The notes under the pieces were generated by a model. It did not search any database, was not told where the DNA came from, and saw only the letters and a list, made by a program, of their open reading frames with translations. The position numbers were made by a program, and so were the translations under genes. A stretch of 64,000 nucleotides of DNA. Origin: Tissierellales bacterium. Lineage in GTDB: Bacteria; Bacillota; Clostridia; Tissierellales; Tissierellaceae. This document shows positions 1-9,962 of the stretch, piece after piece (positions within the stretch are counted from its first letter, which is position 1; the number at the start of each line of letters is the position of its first letter). Location of the stretch: positions 1 through 64,000 of the forward strand of contig JACIXZ010000005.1 of the NCBI GenBank assembly GCA_014360205.1, written 5' to 3'.

Positions 1-299
1 ATCTTTAGATGGGGGCCCTTAGCACTTGCCTTATTGTCATAATCATCTTGTGCTACTATAGCTGAATAACTTATCACTTCACGCAAATAAGTATCTAATA
101 GCACTACCTTTCCACGCTTTAATTCCCGGCTTAACGTTGCAGGGCTTACACCCATCCGTTCTGCCATTTTACGTTGGCTCAGTTTTTCTTTCTTCGGCGC
201 AGCGTTGTTTTGCTTTACCATTTCTTCTAATTCTTCTCTCTCGGAAAATGTTAGGTGTTTACCTTTTTGTCGTGTTCTGATACAATATACTAAGCTCAT
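1..299 (-). CDS. IS30-family transposase, N-terminal part (runs off the left edge)
   Basis: Ninety-nine codons are visible, starting at an ATG at 299. Residues 15-30 (HLTFSERE...) and a helix-turn-helix around residues 40-60 (QRKMAERMGVSPATLSREL) are the DNA-binding front end of IS30 transposases. Residues near 78-97 (YSAIVAQDDYD...KGPHLK) match the family's linker before the DDE catalytic domain, which lies outside the window. Integrity of the enzyme therefore cannot be judged. The gene points away from the interrupted istA. Confidence 0.85.
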   Translation of the reverse strand, partial: MSLVYCIRTRQKGKHLTFSEREELEEMVKQNNAAPKKEKLSQRKMAERMGVSPATLSRELKRGKVVLLDTYLREVISYSAIVAQDDYDNKASAKGPHLK

Positions 300-402
300 G
301 ATCTTCTCCGTTTCTGTTTATTGTCATTGATAACATTATAACAGAGAAGCTCTCATGAGCGTTGTTTTTTTAGTTGTGTTTCATTTAATTATACAATTCG
401 CC
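1..402 (-). mobile_element. IS30-family insertion sequence, right-hand (transposase 5') part
   Basis: The N-terminal part of an IS30-type transposase on the minus strand is followed by about 100 bases of non-coding end. The istA reading frame of an IS21-type element resumes at about 404, so the IS30 end must lie near 395-404; the exact terminal inverted repeat cannot be fixed because the other end is off the window. The segment is visibly richer in G and C than the cas genes nearby, consistent with recent arrival. Confidence 0.7.
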
Positions 403-403
403 A

Positions 404-655
404 TTAATTTCAGAAAACGGGTTAGAAAAAATAGAAACAATAATTTCTGAATTAGAAAAAATAAGCCCTTTAAATATTAATACAGAAAAAATCAAAATGT
501 TATGCAATAGGAATAAGGATTTTAAACAGACGACTAAGAATAAAAACAAAGAGACTACAGAGATAGAAGTTCAATCAAAATTAATATTAACTCAATATGC
601 AAGTATATTAAACAGCTCATCTGTAGCCTTTGATAGGGAGGTTACAATAATATGA
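404..655 (+). pseudogene. istA: istA transposase, C-terminal remnant
   Basis: An open frame of 83 residues with no start of its own runs from the IS30 junction to a TGA at 653-655 that overlaps the istB start (ATGA). It begins PLISENGLEKIETIISELEK and is lysine- and glutamate-rich. Position directly upstream of istB with a 4-base overlap identifies it as the IstA tail; the sequence alone would not. The DDE catalytic core is missing because IS30 inserted within the gene. It is non-functional unless the rest is contiguous beyond the IS30 copy. Confidence 0.75.
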
Positions 656-1422
656 GTATTAAAGAAAACAAAGAAAACATTGAAAGAATAAAGTTTCTTT
701 CTAAAGAGCTAAAATTACCATACATGATGGGTAATGTAGAAGATGAAATCAAAGAAGCAAATTTAGAAGGTAATACATTCGAAGATTTTTTAAGAGAAAT
801 ATTAGAAAGAGAATACGATTTAAGAAAAGAAAATGGTAAAAAAAGCAGAATTAGAGCAGCAAAGTTTCCGTATAAAAAATATATTGAAGATTTAGTAATA
901 GAAGATCTGCCAGAAGATGCTCGCACAAAAATTAAGATGTTTTCATCGTTAGAGTTTATCAAAACAGGCCAAAATATAATTTTAGCAGGTAACCCTGGTA
1001 CTGGAAAAACCCATATTTCAATAGGTCTTGGAATAAAAGCTTGTAATGCCGGATATAAGGTATTGTTTACAACAATACCCCTTCTGGTTAATGAGTTAAA
1101 AGAATGTAGATCACAAAGAACATTAAGAGCCTTTGAAAACAACTTTGAAAAGTACGATTTAATTATTGCAGATGAATTAGGGTACATATCATTTGATAAG
1201 GAAGCTTCTGAGCTACTATTCACTCATCTTTCTTTAAGGGCAGGTAGAAAATCTACAATTATTACTACAAATTTATCATTTGAAAGATGGGATGAAATTT
1301 TTAAAGACCCAGTTATGACCGTAGCTATGATTGATAGACTAACTCATAAATCATATATTGTTAATATGAATGGCAATTCATACAGATTAAAAGAAACAAA
1401 ACAATGGCTTCAAGAGCAATAA
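652..1422 (+). CDS. istB: IstB-like ATPase, IS21-family transposition helper
   Basis: A 256-residue AAA+ ATPase of the DnaC/IstB type that assists the IstA transposase. Walker A is GNPGTGKTH at residues 113-121 and Walker B is LIIADELGY around 170-178, with acidic residues at 174-175. An N-terminal helical region precedes the ATPase core, as usual in IstB, and the length is normal. A GGAGG lies at 636-640 and the start overlaps the istA stop, implying coupled translation. The gene is intact, but its partner istA is broken by IS30, so the element is probably not self-mobile. Confidence 0.93.
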   Translation: MSIKENKENIERIKFLSKELKLPYMMGNVEDEIKEANLEGNTFEDFLREILEREYDLRKENGKKSRIRAAKFPYKKYIEDLVIEDLPEDARTKIKMFSSLEFIKTGQNIILAGNPGTGKTHISIGLGIKACNAGYKVLFTTIPLLVNELKECRSQRTLRAFENNFEKYDLIIADELGYISFDKEASELLFTHLSLRAGRKSTIITTNLSFERWDEIFKDPVMTVAMIDRLTHKSYIVNMNGNSYRLKETKQWLQEQ

Positions 1423-1435
1423 TTTTTTGTTCCCC

Positions 1436-1475
1436 TAGGGGAAATTTCAATTAAAATTTAGGGGAATTTTCACTT
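1436..1475 (+). repeat. IS21 right-end multiple terminal repeats
   Basis: Two near-identical 17-base motifs, TAGGGGAAATTTCAATT (1436-1452) and TAGGGGAATTTTCACTT (1459-1475), are spaced 23 bases apart between the istB stop and the junction with cas1. Repeated transposase-binding sites at the ends are typical of IS21-family elements. A 12-base palindrome TCCCCTAGGGGA lies at 1431-1442. Confidence 0.7.
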
Positions 1476-1480
1476 GACAA

Positions 1481-1924
1481 TTACACAAAATCTAATTTTT
1501 TGCTCAAACTATCAATTTCAATTAAAAATTCATCCAGTTCTGCACCTCTAGAATTATAATATCTCAGATTACGATAAATGTTCGAACTAGCAGTTTTTAA
1601 AATTTCTTTAGCTATTGATAATCTCAATGTTTCGTCAATATAGTGTCTTACTTGATTCACTACTAAATATCCACTTACGTTGGTTTCTTTAGGATAATAA
1701 CTTCCACTATAGAAGCCATAATAGTTGAAAATATGGAGAATTATTCCTTTCTGAGATAAAAAATTCAATAGTTTTGTGTTTAAGTCTATTTCTCCAAATA
1801 AAAATATCTCATCAACCACTTCAGATTTAATATCCTTAATGTCTCCCTCTTTAGTTGTCATTCTTATATTGTTATCTTTCCTAGACAAAACTCCGTTTTT
1901 AAAAATATAAAATTTTTCTCCCAT
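1481..1924 (-). pseudogene. cas1: cas1, N-terminal fragment cut by IS21
   Basis: The frame opens MGEKFYIFKNGVLSRKDNN with a good site (TTAGGAG) 8 bases before the ATG, then the β-strand-rich N-terminal Cas1 domain (IILHIFNYYGFYSGSYYP). It ends after 147 residues, while Cas1 of this type is about 330 residues. The last codons and the stop come from the IS21 end (about 1481-1487). The catalytic helical domain with its Glu/His/Asp metal site is therefore absent. Cas1 is the spacer integrase, so this copy cannot integrate. The remainder of cas1, cas2 and any array should lie to the left, outside the window. Confidence 0.9.
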
Positions 1925-1940
1925 ATTTCATACTCCTAAA

Positions 1941-2435
1941 TTATATATAGCATAATTCATAATATGCACAAGACTTGCAAATTGGACTATTTATTGGTTC
2001 TGGTGGTATTTTAAGATCTTTAACTTTTTCTATTTCCCTTAATGTCTCTTCTAATATTATACAATCTTCTTCATCAAGATAAACCTCTTTCCTTTTTTTA
2101 ATTAAAGGATAGTCTAATACTCCTTTTTCAATATCCATTCCTTTGTTTTTTAAAACGTACATATAATATTTTAATTGGATAATTGAAGCTTCTTCAATCT
2201 TCCTCGATTTTTTTACTTCATGAACCACTTTCCAATCCTTTATAAAATCGACTTTTATGTTTTCGTCAATTAATATATCCTTTTTCTCTCTGTTGTATGA
2301 CTCATCATTTATTAGGCCCCCTATTTCTACCAATTCACTATTGTGTTCCATATTTAAATTGTGTGCATAATACCAGAGCTTTCTTTTGCAAACTATAAAA
2401 TAATATACTTCTAATCCAGTTATCGCTGATATAAT
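1941..2435 (-). CDS. cas4: Cas4 exonuclease; full-length frame starts at an ATT, no standard start codon
   Basis: Cas4 is a RecB-like Fe-S nuclease that trims prespacers. From an in-frame ATT at 2435 the protein is 164 residues, the normal family length. It contains the first cluster cysteine (IVCKRKLWYY), the nuclease D...EVKKS motif, QLKYYMYVL (QxxxY) and the C-terminal cysteines (CKSCAYYELC). The ATT is 8 bases past the cas3 stop and just after AGGAAGTG, a near-perfect ribosome site. The first ATG in frame (2351) would give 136 residues and lose the N-terminal cysteine. Either ATT or the following ATA is used, or the start codon has been lost by mutation. The frame is otherwise intact. Confidence 0.85.
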   Translation of the reverse strand: MISAITGLEVYYFIVCKRKLWYYAHNLNMEHNSELVEIGGLINDESYNREKKDILIDENIKVDFIKDWKVVHEVKKSRKIEEASIIQLKYYMYVLKNKGMDIEKGVLDYPLIKKRKEVYLDEEDCIILEETLREIEKVKDLKIPPEPINSPICKSCAYYELCYI

Positions 2436-2443
2436 ATCACTTC

Positions 2444-4693
2444 CTATATAAAATTATCTTGAATTCCTTTACTTTGACCATCAGGATTTAATATAATAAC
2501 TCCTTTATCTTTAGAATACTGACATGGAAACACTGGAATAATATCATGTTTAGATAGCTTTACCTCTTCTTTGATATAATTTTTATGTTTCACATAAGTA
2601 TGATAGCTAATATTCACAGTCAAATCTAATATTCTATTTCTAGCGATATTTCTTTGCTTTTTCAATTTAGCCTTTTCAGTACCACTTAATTTATTATCAA
2701 TTTTCATATTCAATATATTTAATGATTCAATAACCAAATCTTTATTTTGTTCGTATATTACTTGTGGAATTACTTGAGTTGTTAGTATGTTTCTAAATCT
2801 ATATTTTACTTCATTTTTGCTTTTTTCATAATCTTCAATATTGTTAACGTAATTCATAGTTTCGATTATCTTGTTAAAATAATTAGTTTTTCTAATATTA
2901 TCAATGCAATATACTGAGTTTATCATGTCTATTTTATCTTTTTCAGATATAATCCCATTGTACTTAATTATCTCTTCTCTAGACAAATTAAAAATTTCTT
3001 TATCTATCACATAGCCAATACCACTTGGAGTTGTTTCAGATTCACCAACAAAAACATAGCAATTGTATATGTCATCTTCTAGTGCTCTTTTACGGTAACA
3101 CCTCCCCATTCTCTGAAAAAGTCCATTTAAATCTGATAATTCTGTTATTAACAAATCAAAATCAATGTCTAAAGAAGCCTCAACAACTTGAGTTGCTATC
3201 CATATTCCACACTCATCTGATTTAACATCACCAATTTTAAGTATTGCTTCCTCTTTATCTTTTCTATCCTTTTTTATAAATGCACTGTGAATCAAATCTA
3301 CTTTGTCTACAACCGGTTCTAATTCATCGTATAATTCTTGAGCCTTTTTCACGGTATTTACTATTACGAGTACCTTATTATCCCTGTACATATTGACAAT
3401 AAACTCAGCATTCAAATTATCTTCGATAACCTTTATGCTATGCCTATTGAATGTTTCATCAATAAAAATCTCTTCTGGAATTATAAATTCTATTCCCTCT
3501 TGTCGTAATATTTCTGGTAGGAAACTTGGCAAAGTTGCTGTCATAATTGCAAATTTCCCACCGACTTCTTGAATATACCTCAGTCCAACAACTAGATATG
3601 CTATTAGGTCCGGAGAATACATTTGAACTTCATCAATAATTACTTTTGAATATGCTAATGTTGCTAGTTTTAGTTCAAATCCTCTATATCTATATACAAA
3701 GTCAAATAATTGGTCTAAAGTGCAAATGGTTAACGGCATACATAATTGTCTAGTTTTGCTAAAATATTCTTCAAAATCAATTAAATCATCATCAAGTTTC
3801 AAGTATTCATTATAAGTGTCAGAATGCAATAAACCTACTCTTTCTTCCAAATTTTCTAGAACTATATTATCCTTAATCCTTTTATAAATAGAATTAATTG
3901 CTGCCTTCAATGGCAATGTAAAAAATCCTTTATTATCCCCTATCCATAATAAGCCAGCTTCAGTTTTTCCCATACCTGTTTGAGCTACGACTATCACATC
4001 TTCGTTGCTATGTTTATACATATATTTTTGCAGATCATTCCACTCAGTATTTGTCTGGTTTCTCCATTTATTCATCATGCTTTCCAGAGAATTGATTAAA
4101 AAATCATTCTTATATTCTACGTCAAGATGTGCACTTGCGGAATAATCTATTCGATTTAGTAACCCTTTGATCAATACATATTTGTAAAACATATCTTTAT
4201 CGTTTCTCTTATATATATAATCATAATTAAAATATTTTTTAGATAATTTACTTACTTTAATATTGTCTAATTTCTCATAATTAAATTCATGCAATATTTC
4301 CTGTATCTCTTCTAATTGATATTCATATTCTTGCTTGTTATATTCGTATTCTCTTTCATGATGATAAGCAATAGCTGTAGCAAGTACCTTAATATCACTT
4401 TCAGTTAACCCTTTTTCAATTAAAACATTAGGTTCTAAAAATGAGATGCTTAAAAAAGAATGTGGTACTTCCACGATGTTTTTTAAATGTGATTGGATAT
4501 TTTTGTTCCCTATTTTTTCTTGAAATTTAGGATTTATCTTTCCTAAATCGTGATATAAACATGCGATATACAACATATCCCAATCTATTTCTAGATCAGG
4601 ATATGTTGACTTTAAAATCTTGTAGTTATTTATTAAATTATCTGTATGTTCTTGGATTGTTTCTTGTGGATTTGATTTTGCTAAAAATTCCAT
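2444..4693 (-). CDS. cas3: Cas3 nuclease-helicase (HD domain plus SF2 helicase)
   Basis: A 749-residue effector that unwinds and degrades DNA recruited by Cascade. The N-terminal HD nuclease has H16, YHDLGK (H48/D49), H78 and HH at 111-112. The helicase has Walker A QTGMGKT at 238-244, DEVQ at 354-357, TATLP at 385-389, TQVVEASLDIDFD at 501-513 and QRMGRCYR at 527-534. All key residues are present. I chose the ATG at 4693, with AAGGAG 7 bases upstream and 10 bases after the cas5 stop, over an upstream ATG at 4735 that would overlap cas5. It appears functional. Confidence 0.95.
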   Translation of the reverse strand: MEFLAKSNPQETIQEHTDNLINNYKILKSTYPDLEIDWDMLYIACLYHDLGKINPKFQEKIGNKNIQSHLKNIVEVPHSFLSISFLEPNVLIEKGLTESDIKVLATAIAYHHEREYEYNKQEYEYQLEEIQEILHEFNYEKLDNIKVSKLSKKYFNYDYIYKRNDKDMFYKYVLIKGLLNRIDYSASAHLDVEYKNDFLINSLESMMNKWRNQTNTEWNDLQKYMYKHSNEDVIVVAQTGMGKTEAGLLWIGDNKGFFTLPLKAAINSIYKRIKDNIVLENLEERVGLLHSDTYNEYLKLDDDLIDFEEYFSKTRQLCMPLTICTLDQLFDFVYRYRGFELKLATLAYSKVIIDEVQMYSPDLIAYLVVGLRYIQEVGGKFAIMTATLPSFLPEILRQEGIEFIIPEEIFIDETFNRHSIKVIEDNLNAEFIVNMYRDNKVLVIVNTVKKAQELYDELEPVVDKVDLIHSAFIKKDRKDKEEAILKIGDVKSDECGIWIATQVVEASLDIDFDLLITELSDLNGLFQRMGRCYRKRALEDDIYNCYVFVGESETTPSGIGYVIDKEIFNLSREEIIKYNGIISEKDKIDMINSVYCIDNIRKTNYFNKIIETMNYVNNIEDYEKSKNEVKYRFRNILTTQVIPQVIYEQNKDLVIESLNILNMKIDNKLSGTEKAKLKKQRNIARNRILDLTVNISYHTYVKHKNYIKEEVKLSKHDIIPVFPCQYSKDKGVIILNPDGQSKGIQDNFI

Positions 4694-4703
4694 TTTTTTC
4701 TCC

Positions 4704-6318
<1,615 letters not shown>

Positions 6319-6329
6319 TTTTATCCCCC

Positions 6330-7979
6330 TTAATTATTATTGTTTTCATTTTTATTGCTATCGCTTCCAGAAATTAGTCCGCTGACGAATGCATATCCGA
6401 TAGTCCTAAACGCTTCATCATCTTTCAAAATTTCTGTAATGATTTTTGGAACTTGTTTTCCTACATACAAGTAACAATTTAATATTGTATCCATAAAACT
6501 ATTTTTGTTGTTAGTTTTTAAGGAATTTAATAGTCTGTAGGATATGCCAGCAATTTTATTTTCATTAGATTTTGTCTCGTATTCAGTTCTTAAATAGTAG
6601 CCTTGAGCCTTTGCCTTATCAACTATTTCACTATTCCAATCCTCCATATAGCTTAACCCCCTTAAATAATTAAAATTAATTTCAATTATATTTACGATAT
6701 CTCTACTTGAATAATATGCATTATTTTTCCCCAATTTATAAGTTAAAAGTTTATGAATCAAAAGATATAAGTTTTGATTGTCTAATAAGTTCTTTGTCAC
6801 TTCTTCTTGTAAATAATATCTATTTTCATTCTCTAGATAGTATTTCCCAGACAAATAACCTAATTGATCTCTGTTTCTATAAATAACATTTAATACATTA
6901 GCATTCAATAAGCTAAACCTGTAATTATCATTTTCAAGCCTTACTACTTGAATGTCTGAAACCTCATACATAGTGGATTTTGCCATTACTTCATTCATGG
7001 ATTTTATAAAAGCACTGTATGTTGAATTTAAGTCATTTTTAAGGATTTCGTCTTCTATTTTATTGTTTATAGAAATTAAGTTTTCGATATCGTTATTAGC
7101 ATTTACAAATATTCCCTTGTAAGCCGTAAATACAAATCCAGCTGGTACACAAGAATATACTAATTTGCATATTGGGCATATTCCTAAATCATAATAAAAA
7201 TTCCAGACATGTGATGTTTTCCTCCCGATATCAAACCCGATTTTGTTCATAAATGCTAAGTTCTCATCTAGATTAGATATTTGATTTCCACAAGTTGAAC
7301 ATTTATGCGAATATTTGGTTTTATCTATTTCTAAATATTCTAATACGGGATCTATAAAATGCTCCTTATAGGATATATATGGATCCAATACTTTATCTTG
7401 CCTGTTTAAGAATGAAACATTACTCCAAGACCGATTTATATAGTTGTAAATAATATTTCTAGCAGCAAGATATCTTTTAGCTTTTGGTTTCTTTAGCTCA
7501 TCTATAATGATTTCAATTTTTTCAAAAGCATCTTCTATTTGCTTATATCCATCTTTTGATATTGTTTTAGGATTTATTTTTGTCAGCCCTTTTTCAAGTT
7601 CTAATAAATTATTCCTAGAGTCTATTAAAGGATACATTTTAGTATAGCTATTTCCTTTTAAATTCTTCTTTATATAATTTATTTGATCATTCAATATATC
7701 AATACTTTTATTGTCAAAATTAACAAAATTATCTTGTCTATAGTAGTCAATGAAATTTTGAAATTCAACTATTTTCCCCAATGGTATTAGTTTTTCATAT
7801 TTATAGATTAAATATGAAAAAAATTTATCTTCAAAATTATTTAATGCTTCTTTATCAAAGCTTATGCTATCCTTAGCTTTTACTATTTTCTCGCCAGAAT
7901 ATTTTAGTATATTATAAACACCTACAACTCCAGCGTTATAAAGCCAATCTTCTAGGTAAAGGGTTATTTTTTCTTCCAT
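6330..7979 (-). CDS. cas8b: Cas8b1/Cst1, large subunit with CxxC-CxxC zinc motif
   Basis: A 549-residue large Cascade subunit. The two cysteine pairs CSTC (227-230) and CPIC (268-271) mark the CXXC-CXXC (Cst1) subtype of type I-B large subunits, which recognise the PAM and help recruit Cas3. The rest is low-similarity, lysine- and asparagine-rich sequence, usual for this fast-evolving family. The ATG at 7979, preceded by AAAGGAGGG, is preferred over an in-frame ATG at 8039 that would overlap cas6. The C-terminus (SDSNKNENNNN) is disordered. Confidence 0.9.
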   Translation of the reverse strand: MEEKITLYLEDWLYNAGVVGVYNILKYSGEKIVKAKDSISFDKEALNNFEDKFFSYLIYKYEKLIPLGKIVEFQNFIDYYRQDNFVNFDNKSIDILNDQINYIKKNLKGNSYTKMYPLIDSRNNLLELEKGLTKINPKTISKDGYKQIEDAFEKIEIIIDELKKPKAKRYLAARNIIYNYINRSWSNVSFLNRQDKVLDPYISYKEHFIDPVLEYLEIDKTKYSHKCSTCGNQISNLDENLAFMNKIGFDIGRKTSHVWNFYYDLGICPICKLVYSCVPAGFVFTAYKGIFVNANNDIENLISINNKIEDEILKNDLNSTYSAFIKSMNEVMAKSTMYEVSDIQVVRLENDNYRFSLLNANVLNVIYRNRDQLGYLSGKYYLENENRYYLQEEVTKNLLDNQNLYLLIHKLLTYKLGKNNAYYSSRDIVNIIEINFNYLRGLSYMEDWNSEIVDKAKAQGYYLRTEYETKSNENKIAGISYRLLNSLKTNNKNSFMDTILNCYLYVGKQVPKIITEILKDDEAFRTIGYAFVSGLISGSDSNKNENNNN

Positions 7980-7993
7980 TTTTTCCCTCCTTT

Positions 7994-8719
7994 TTATGTT
8001 AAATCCAACATTCCAAATCCAGATGAACGTTGAGAACAAACACCAGCTTTGTAAAAATAATCTAACAAGTATGGTTTTGCCTGAATTTCAATAATAGCCA
8101 AATTTGATGGTATTACTATATCATAGTGCTTGACTCTCACTTCTTTAGCCTTTATAACTGATAGTCTTAAATCATCTAAATCATATTTTGCTTTATCGCC
8201 AAATTGGTCTAATGCTTGGATTTTTATATTGTGAAGAAATATGTCTTTACCTTTTTGTGTGTCAAGTAAATGATACCATGTTGTTTTGTTGTCTCCATGG
8301 TGTTCTCTTATTGAAATAGGACTGAGTGTTTTAAATTTAGCATAATCATTAAGTATTGGTTTTTCTTTTACATTTATTATGTTCTTAGCTGTGATTGAAT
8401 TTCCTTTAATGTCTATATTTTTATTTAAAATACCGATTATGGAATTATAAAACATTAAAGAATCATAGTTGTCATAAGAAGAGAATTCTAAATCGAATGA
8501 ACATGAAGGAATGATTATCTGATCTTGCAAGAATTTAGCTTGTGGCAAATAAGTACTGAATGTAAAGCTTTTTCGTTTTGGTTGGTTTTCTCCATAAAGT
8601 GATTCGTAGTAATCCCTATCATATTTACTATAAGCAGTTTTAAGCAATGAAAGAATCAATCTATTCTTATCTTTAGGTATGCTTTCATTGCTTAGGTTAA
8701 ATTTAACTCTAAATCTCAT
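7994..8719 (-). CDS. cas6: Cas6-like protein, second copy, lacks the usual N-terminal histidine
   Basis: A 241-residue RAMP protein with the Cas6 C-terminal glycine-rich loop (AGVCSQRSSGFGML, about residues 225-238) and the mid-protein FKTLSPI segment. Cas6 cuts CRISPR precursor RNA. Residues 14-45 correspond to the helix that carries the catalytic histidine in active Cas6 but contain no histidine here; the neighbouring copy has two. It may be an inactive paralogue, a partner subunit, or use another histidine (for example in REHHGD). The ATG at 8719 has AAAGGAGGGG upstream and is chosen over 8755. Confidence 0.85.
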   Translation of the reverse strand: MRFRVKFNLSNESIPKDKNRLILSLLKTAYSKYDRDYYESLYGENQPKRKSFTFSTYLPQAKFLQDQIIIPSCSFDLEFSSYDNYDSLMFYNSIIGILNKNIDIKGNSITAKNIINVKEKPILNDYAKFKTLSPISIREHHGDNKTTWYHLLDTQKGKDIFLHNIKIQALDQFGDKAKYDLDDLRLSVIKAKEVRVKHYDIVIPSNLAIIEIQAKPYLLDYFYKAGVCSQRSSGFGMLDLT

Positions 8720-8736
8720 CTCTTCTCCCCTCCTTT

Positions 8737-9462
8737 CTATATTTGTTGTATACATCCAAATCCTTGAGAGTTTTTACTTCCAACTCCAGCATCAAGAGCT
8801 AATTCAAGCAACCTTTTATCCCCGGTAAGTTTAAATTTGCCAGAATATCCCTTTATTAAAAAATCCTTATAGTATACTATGTTTAAATTAGTGTTTGATA
8901 TAGCTTTTATTGAAAAATCAACATCTTCTTCCAATTCTCCATAAAAGGCTGCGTATTTTTTTATTATATTATCTCTGATAATTCTTTGGAAATCGTTTTC
9001 ATTCGGTGAAAAATAGCAAGTATATTTACTTCCATTTTCTTTTAGAAAAGTCGAGTAGGCTACTATTGGCGAAAGTGTCTTTACGATTAGTTCTTGGTTA
9101 TCTACTTTTTCTTTTTTGAGTTGAGTTTTTTCTACTGATATGATATTGTTCCCGAGCAAAAATTGATCCTTTTGAAGCAAATAATTGCCGAATGAATTTA
9201 TAAATTCTTTTATAGGTGATTTAACAACCCATTCAGCTTTTTTGCCAAAATATAATTTTGAGTTTCGCAATTGCCCTTTTGTTAATATGTTAGAGTATGT
9301 AAATAACTTAAATTTTCTGCTTTCAAGAATGTAGCCTTTGTCATGTAGAAATTGAGCTAATTCATCATTTATATTGTTATATATAAATCCTTGCAAAATA
9401 TGATTATAATGGGTTGGTAATACTATATTGTTTTGTGATTGAAATACGATTTTTAGTTCCAT
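8737..9462 (-). CDS. cas6: Cas6 CRISPR RNA endoribonuclease
   Basis: A 241-residue Cas6 with the standard layout: the VLPTHYNHILQGFIYN helix carrying H18 and H21 (candidate catalytic histidine), VKTLSPIVAYS in the middle, and the glycine-rich loop DAGVGSKNSQGFGC at the C-terminus. It would cleave repeats to give crRNAs with an 8-base handle. AAGGGGTG precedes the ATG. It lies 11 bases after the HD-domain gene and 17 bases before the second cas6-like gene, so three genes ahead of cas8b form one transcript segment. Confidence 0.93.
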   Translation of the reverse strand: MELKIVFQSQNNIVLPTHYNHILQGFIYNNINDELAQFLHDKGYILESRKFKLFTYSNILTKGQLRNSKLYFGKKAEWVVKSPIKEFINSFGNYLLQKDQFLLGNNIISVEKTQLKKEKVDNQELIVKTLSPIVAYSTFLKENGSKYTCYFSPNENDFQRIIRDNIIKKYAAFYGELEEDVDFSIKAISNTNLNIVYYKDFLIKGYSGKFKLTGDKRLLELALDAGVGSKNSQGFGCIQQI

Positions 9463-9473
9463 CTATACACCCC

Positions 9474-9881
9474 TTAATCTGTAATTAACTCTTCAAAAGC
9501 TTTTTTAAAAAGTTTGTACCTTTCATGCCCTAGTATTTGTTCCCCTTTCCTAATATTATATTTGATATCTTCTATCTTAATTCTTCGTGCATCTTCATTG
9601 TTTTTTACTTTTCTAATATATTCCAAGTATGTCTCATCTTCTTTTTTATATAAATATTTACATATTTCAATAGTTTTTTCTGAAAATCCATTTTTTACCA
9701 AATCATCTATTGATAATTTCCCTTCTTCTAATGCATCATGAAATAAAGCTGCGATTTTCGCATCATTGGTTTTCATCTTTAGAGCTATTTCTATAGGATG
9801 TGATATAAACGGAACTCCATCATCATCCATTCTCCCATAATACATTTTATAAGATAACTCTATTGCCCGTTCAACATCCAT
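9474..9881 (-). CDS. Small HD-domain protein of the RelA/SpoT hydrolase type, in the cas operon
   Basis: A 135-residue stand-alone HD phosphohydrolase domain. It contains SHPIEIALKM (H28), AALFHDALEE (H48/D49) and RRIKIEDIKYN (D105), which line up with the manganese-binding HD residues of the (p)ppGpp hydrolase domain of RelA/SpoT and Mesh1. The synthetase domain is absent. The product could be a small alarmone or nucleotide hydrolase; the substrate is unknown. It sits 11 bases upstream of cas6 with its own AGGAG site, making it part of the cas transcript. It is distinct from the Cas3 HD domain, which is present separately. Confidence 0.75.
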   Translation of the reverse strand: MDVERAIELSYKMYYGRMDDDGVPFISHPIEIALKMKTNDAKIAALFHDALEEGKLSIDDLVKNGFSEKTIEICKYLYKKEDETYLEYIRKVKNNEDARRIKIEDIKYNIRKGEQILGHERYKLFKKAFEELITD

Positions 9882-9962
9882 TTTATCACTCCTAAAAATT
9901 TAGTTTTTCACGTTCTTATCATCTTGTAAATATTTTACCATAGATTGAGGCAATATATTGTC

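Larger units (their letters stand above)
1..1487 (+). mobile_element. IS21-family element (istA remnant, istB, right end), interrupted by IS30 and inserted in cas1
   Basis: The element consists of the tail of istA, overlapping istB, and a right end with two copies of a 17-base motif. On the complementary strand the end reads 5'-TGTGTAATTGTC, giving the TG dinucleotide usual for IS21 termini. It abuts the cas1 reading frame at about 1487, and the cas1 stop codon is supplied by the element. The left end is beyond the window, past the IS30 insertion, so the target duplication cannot be checked. Confidence 0.8.

Noticed and set aside
642-1223. 193-residue open frame on the minus strand across istB
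   Set aside because: It is the antisense of istB, rich in serine and leucine, with no ribosome site and no recognisable motif.
1431-1487. Short repeats beside cas1 resembling the start of a CRISPR array
   Set aside because: The two copies are 23 bases apart with no spacer-like unique DNA and belong to the IS21 end.
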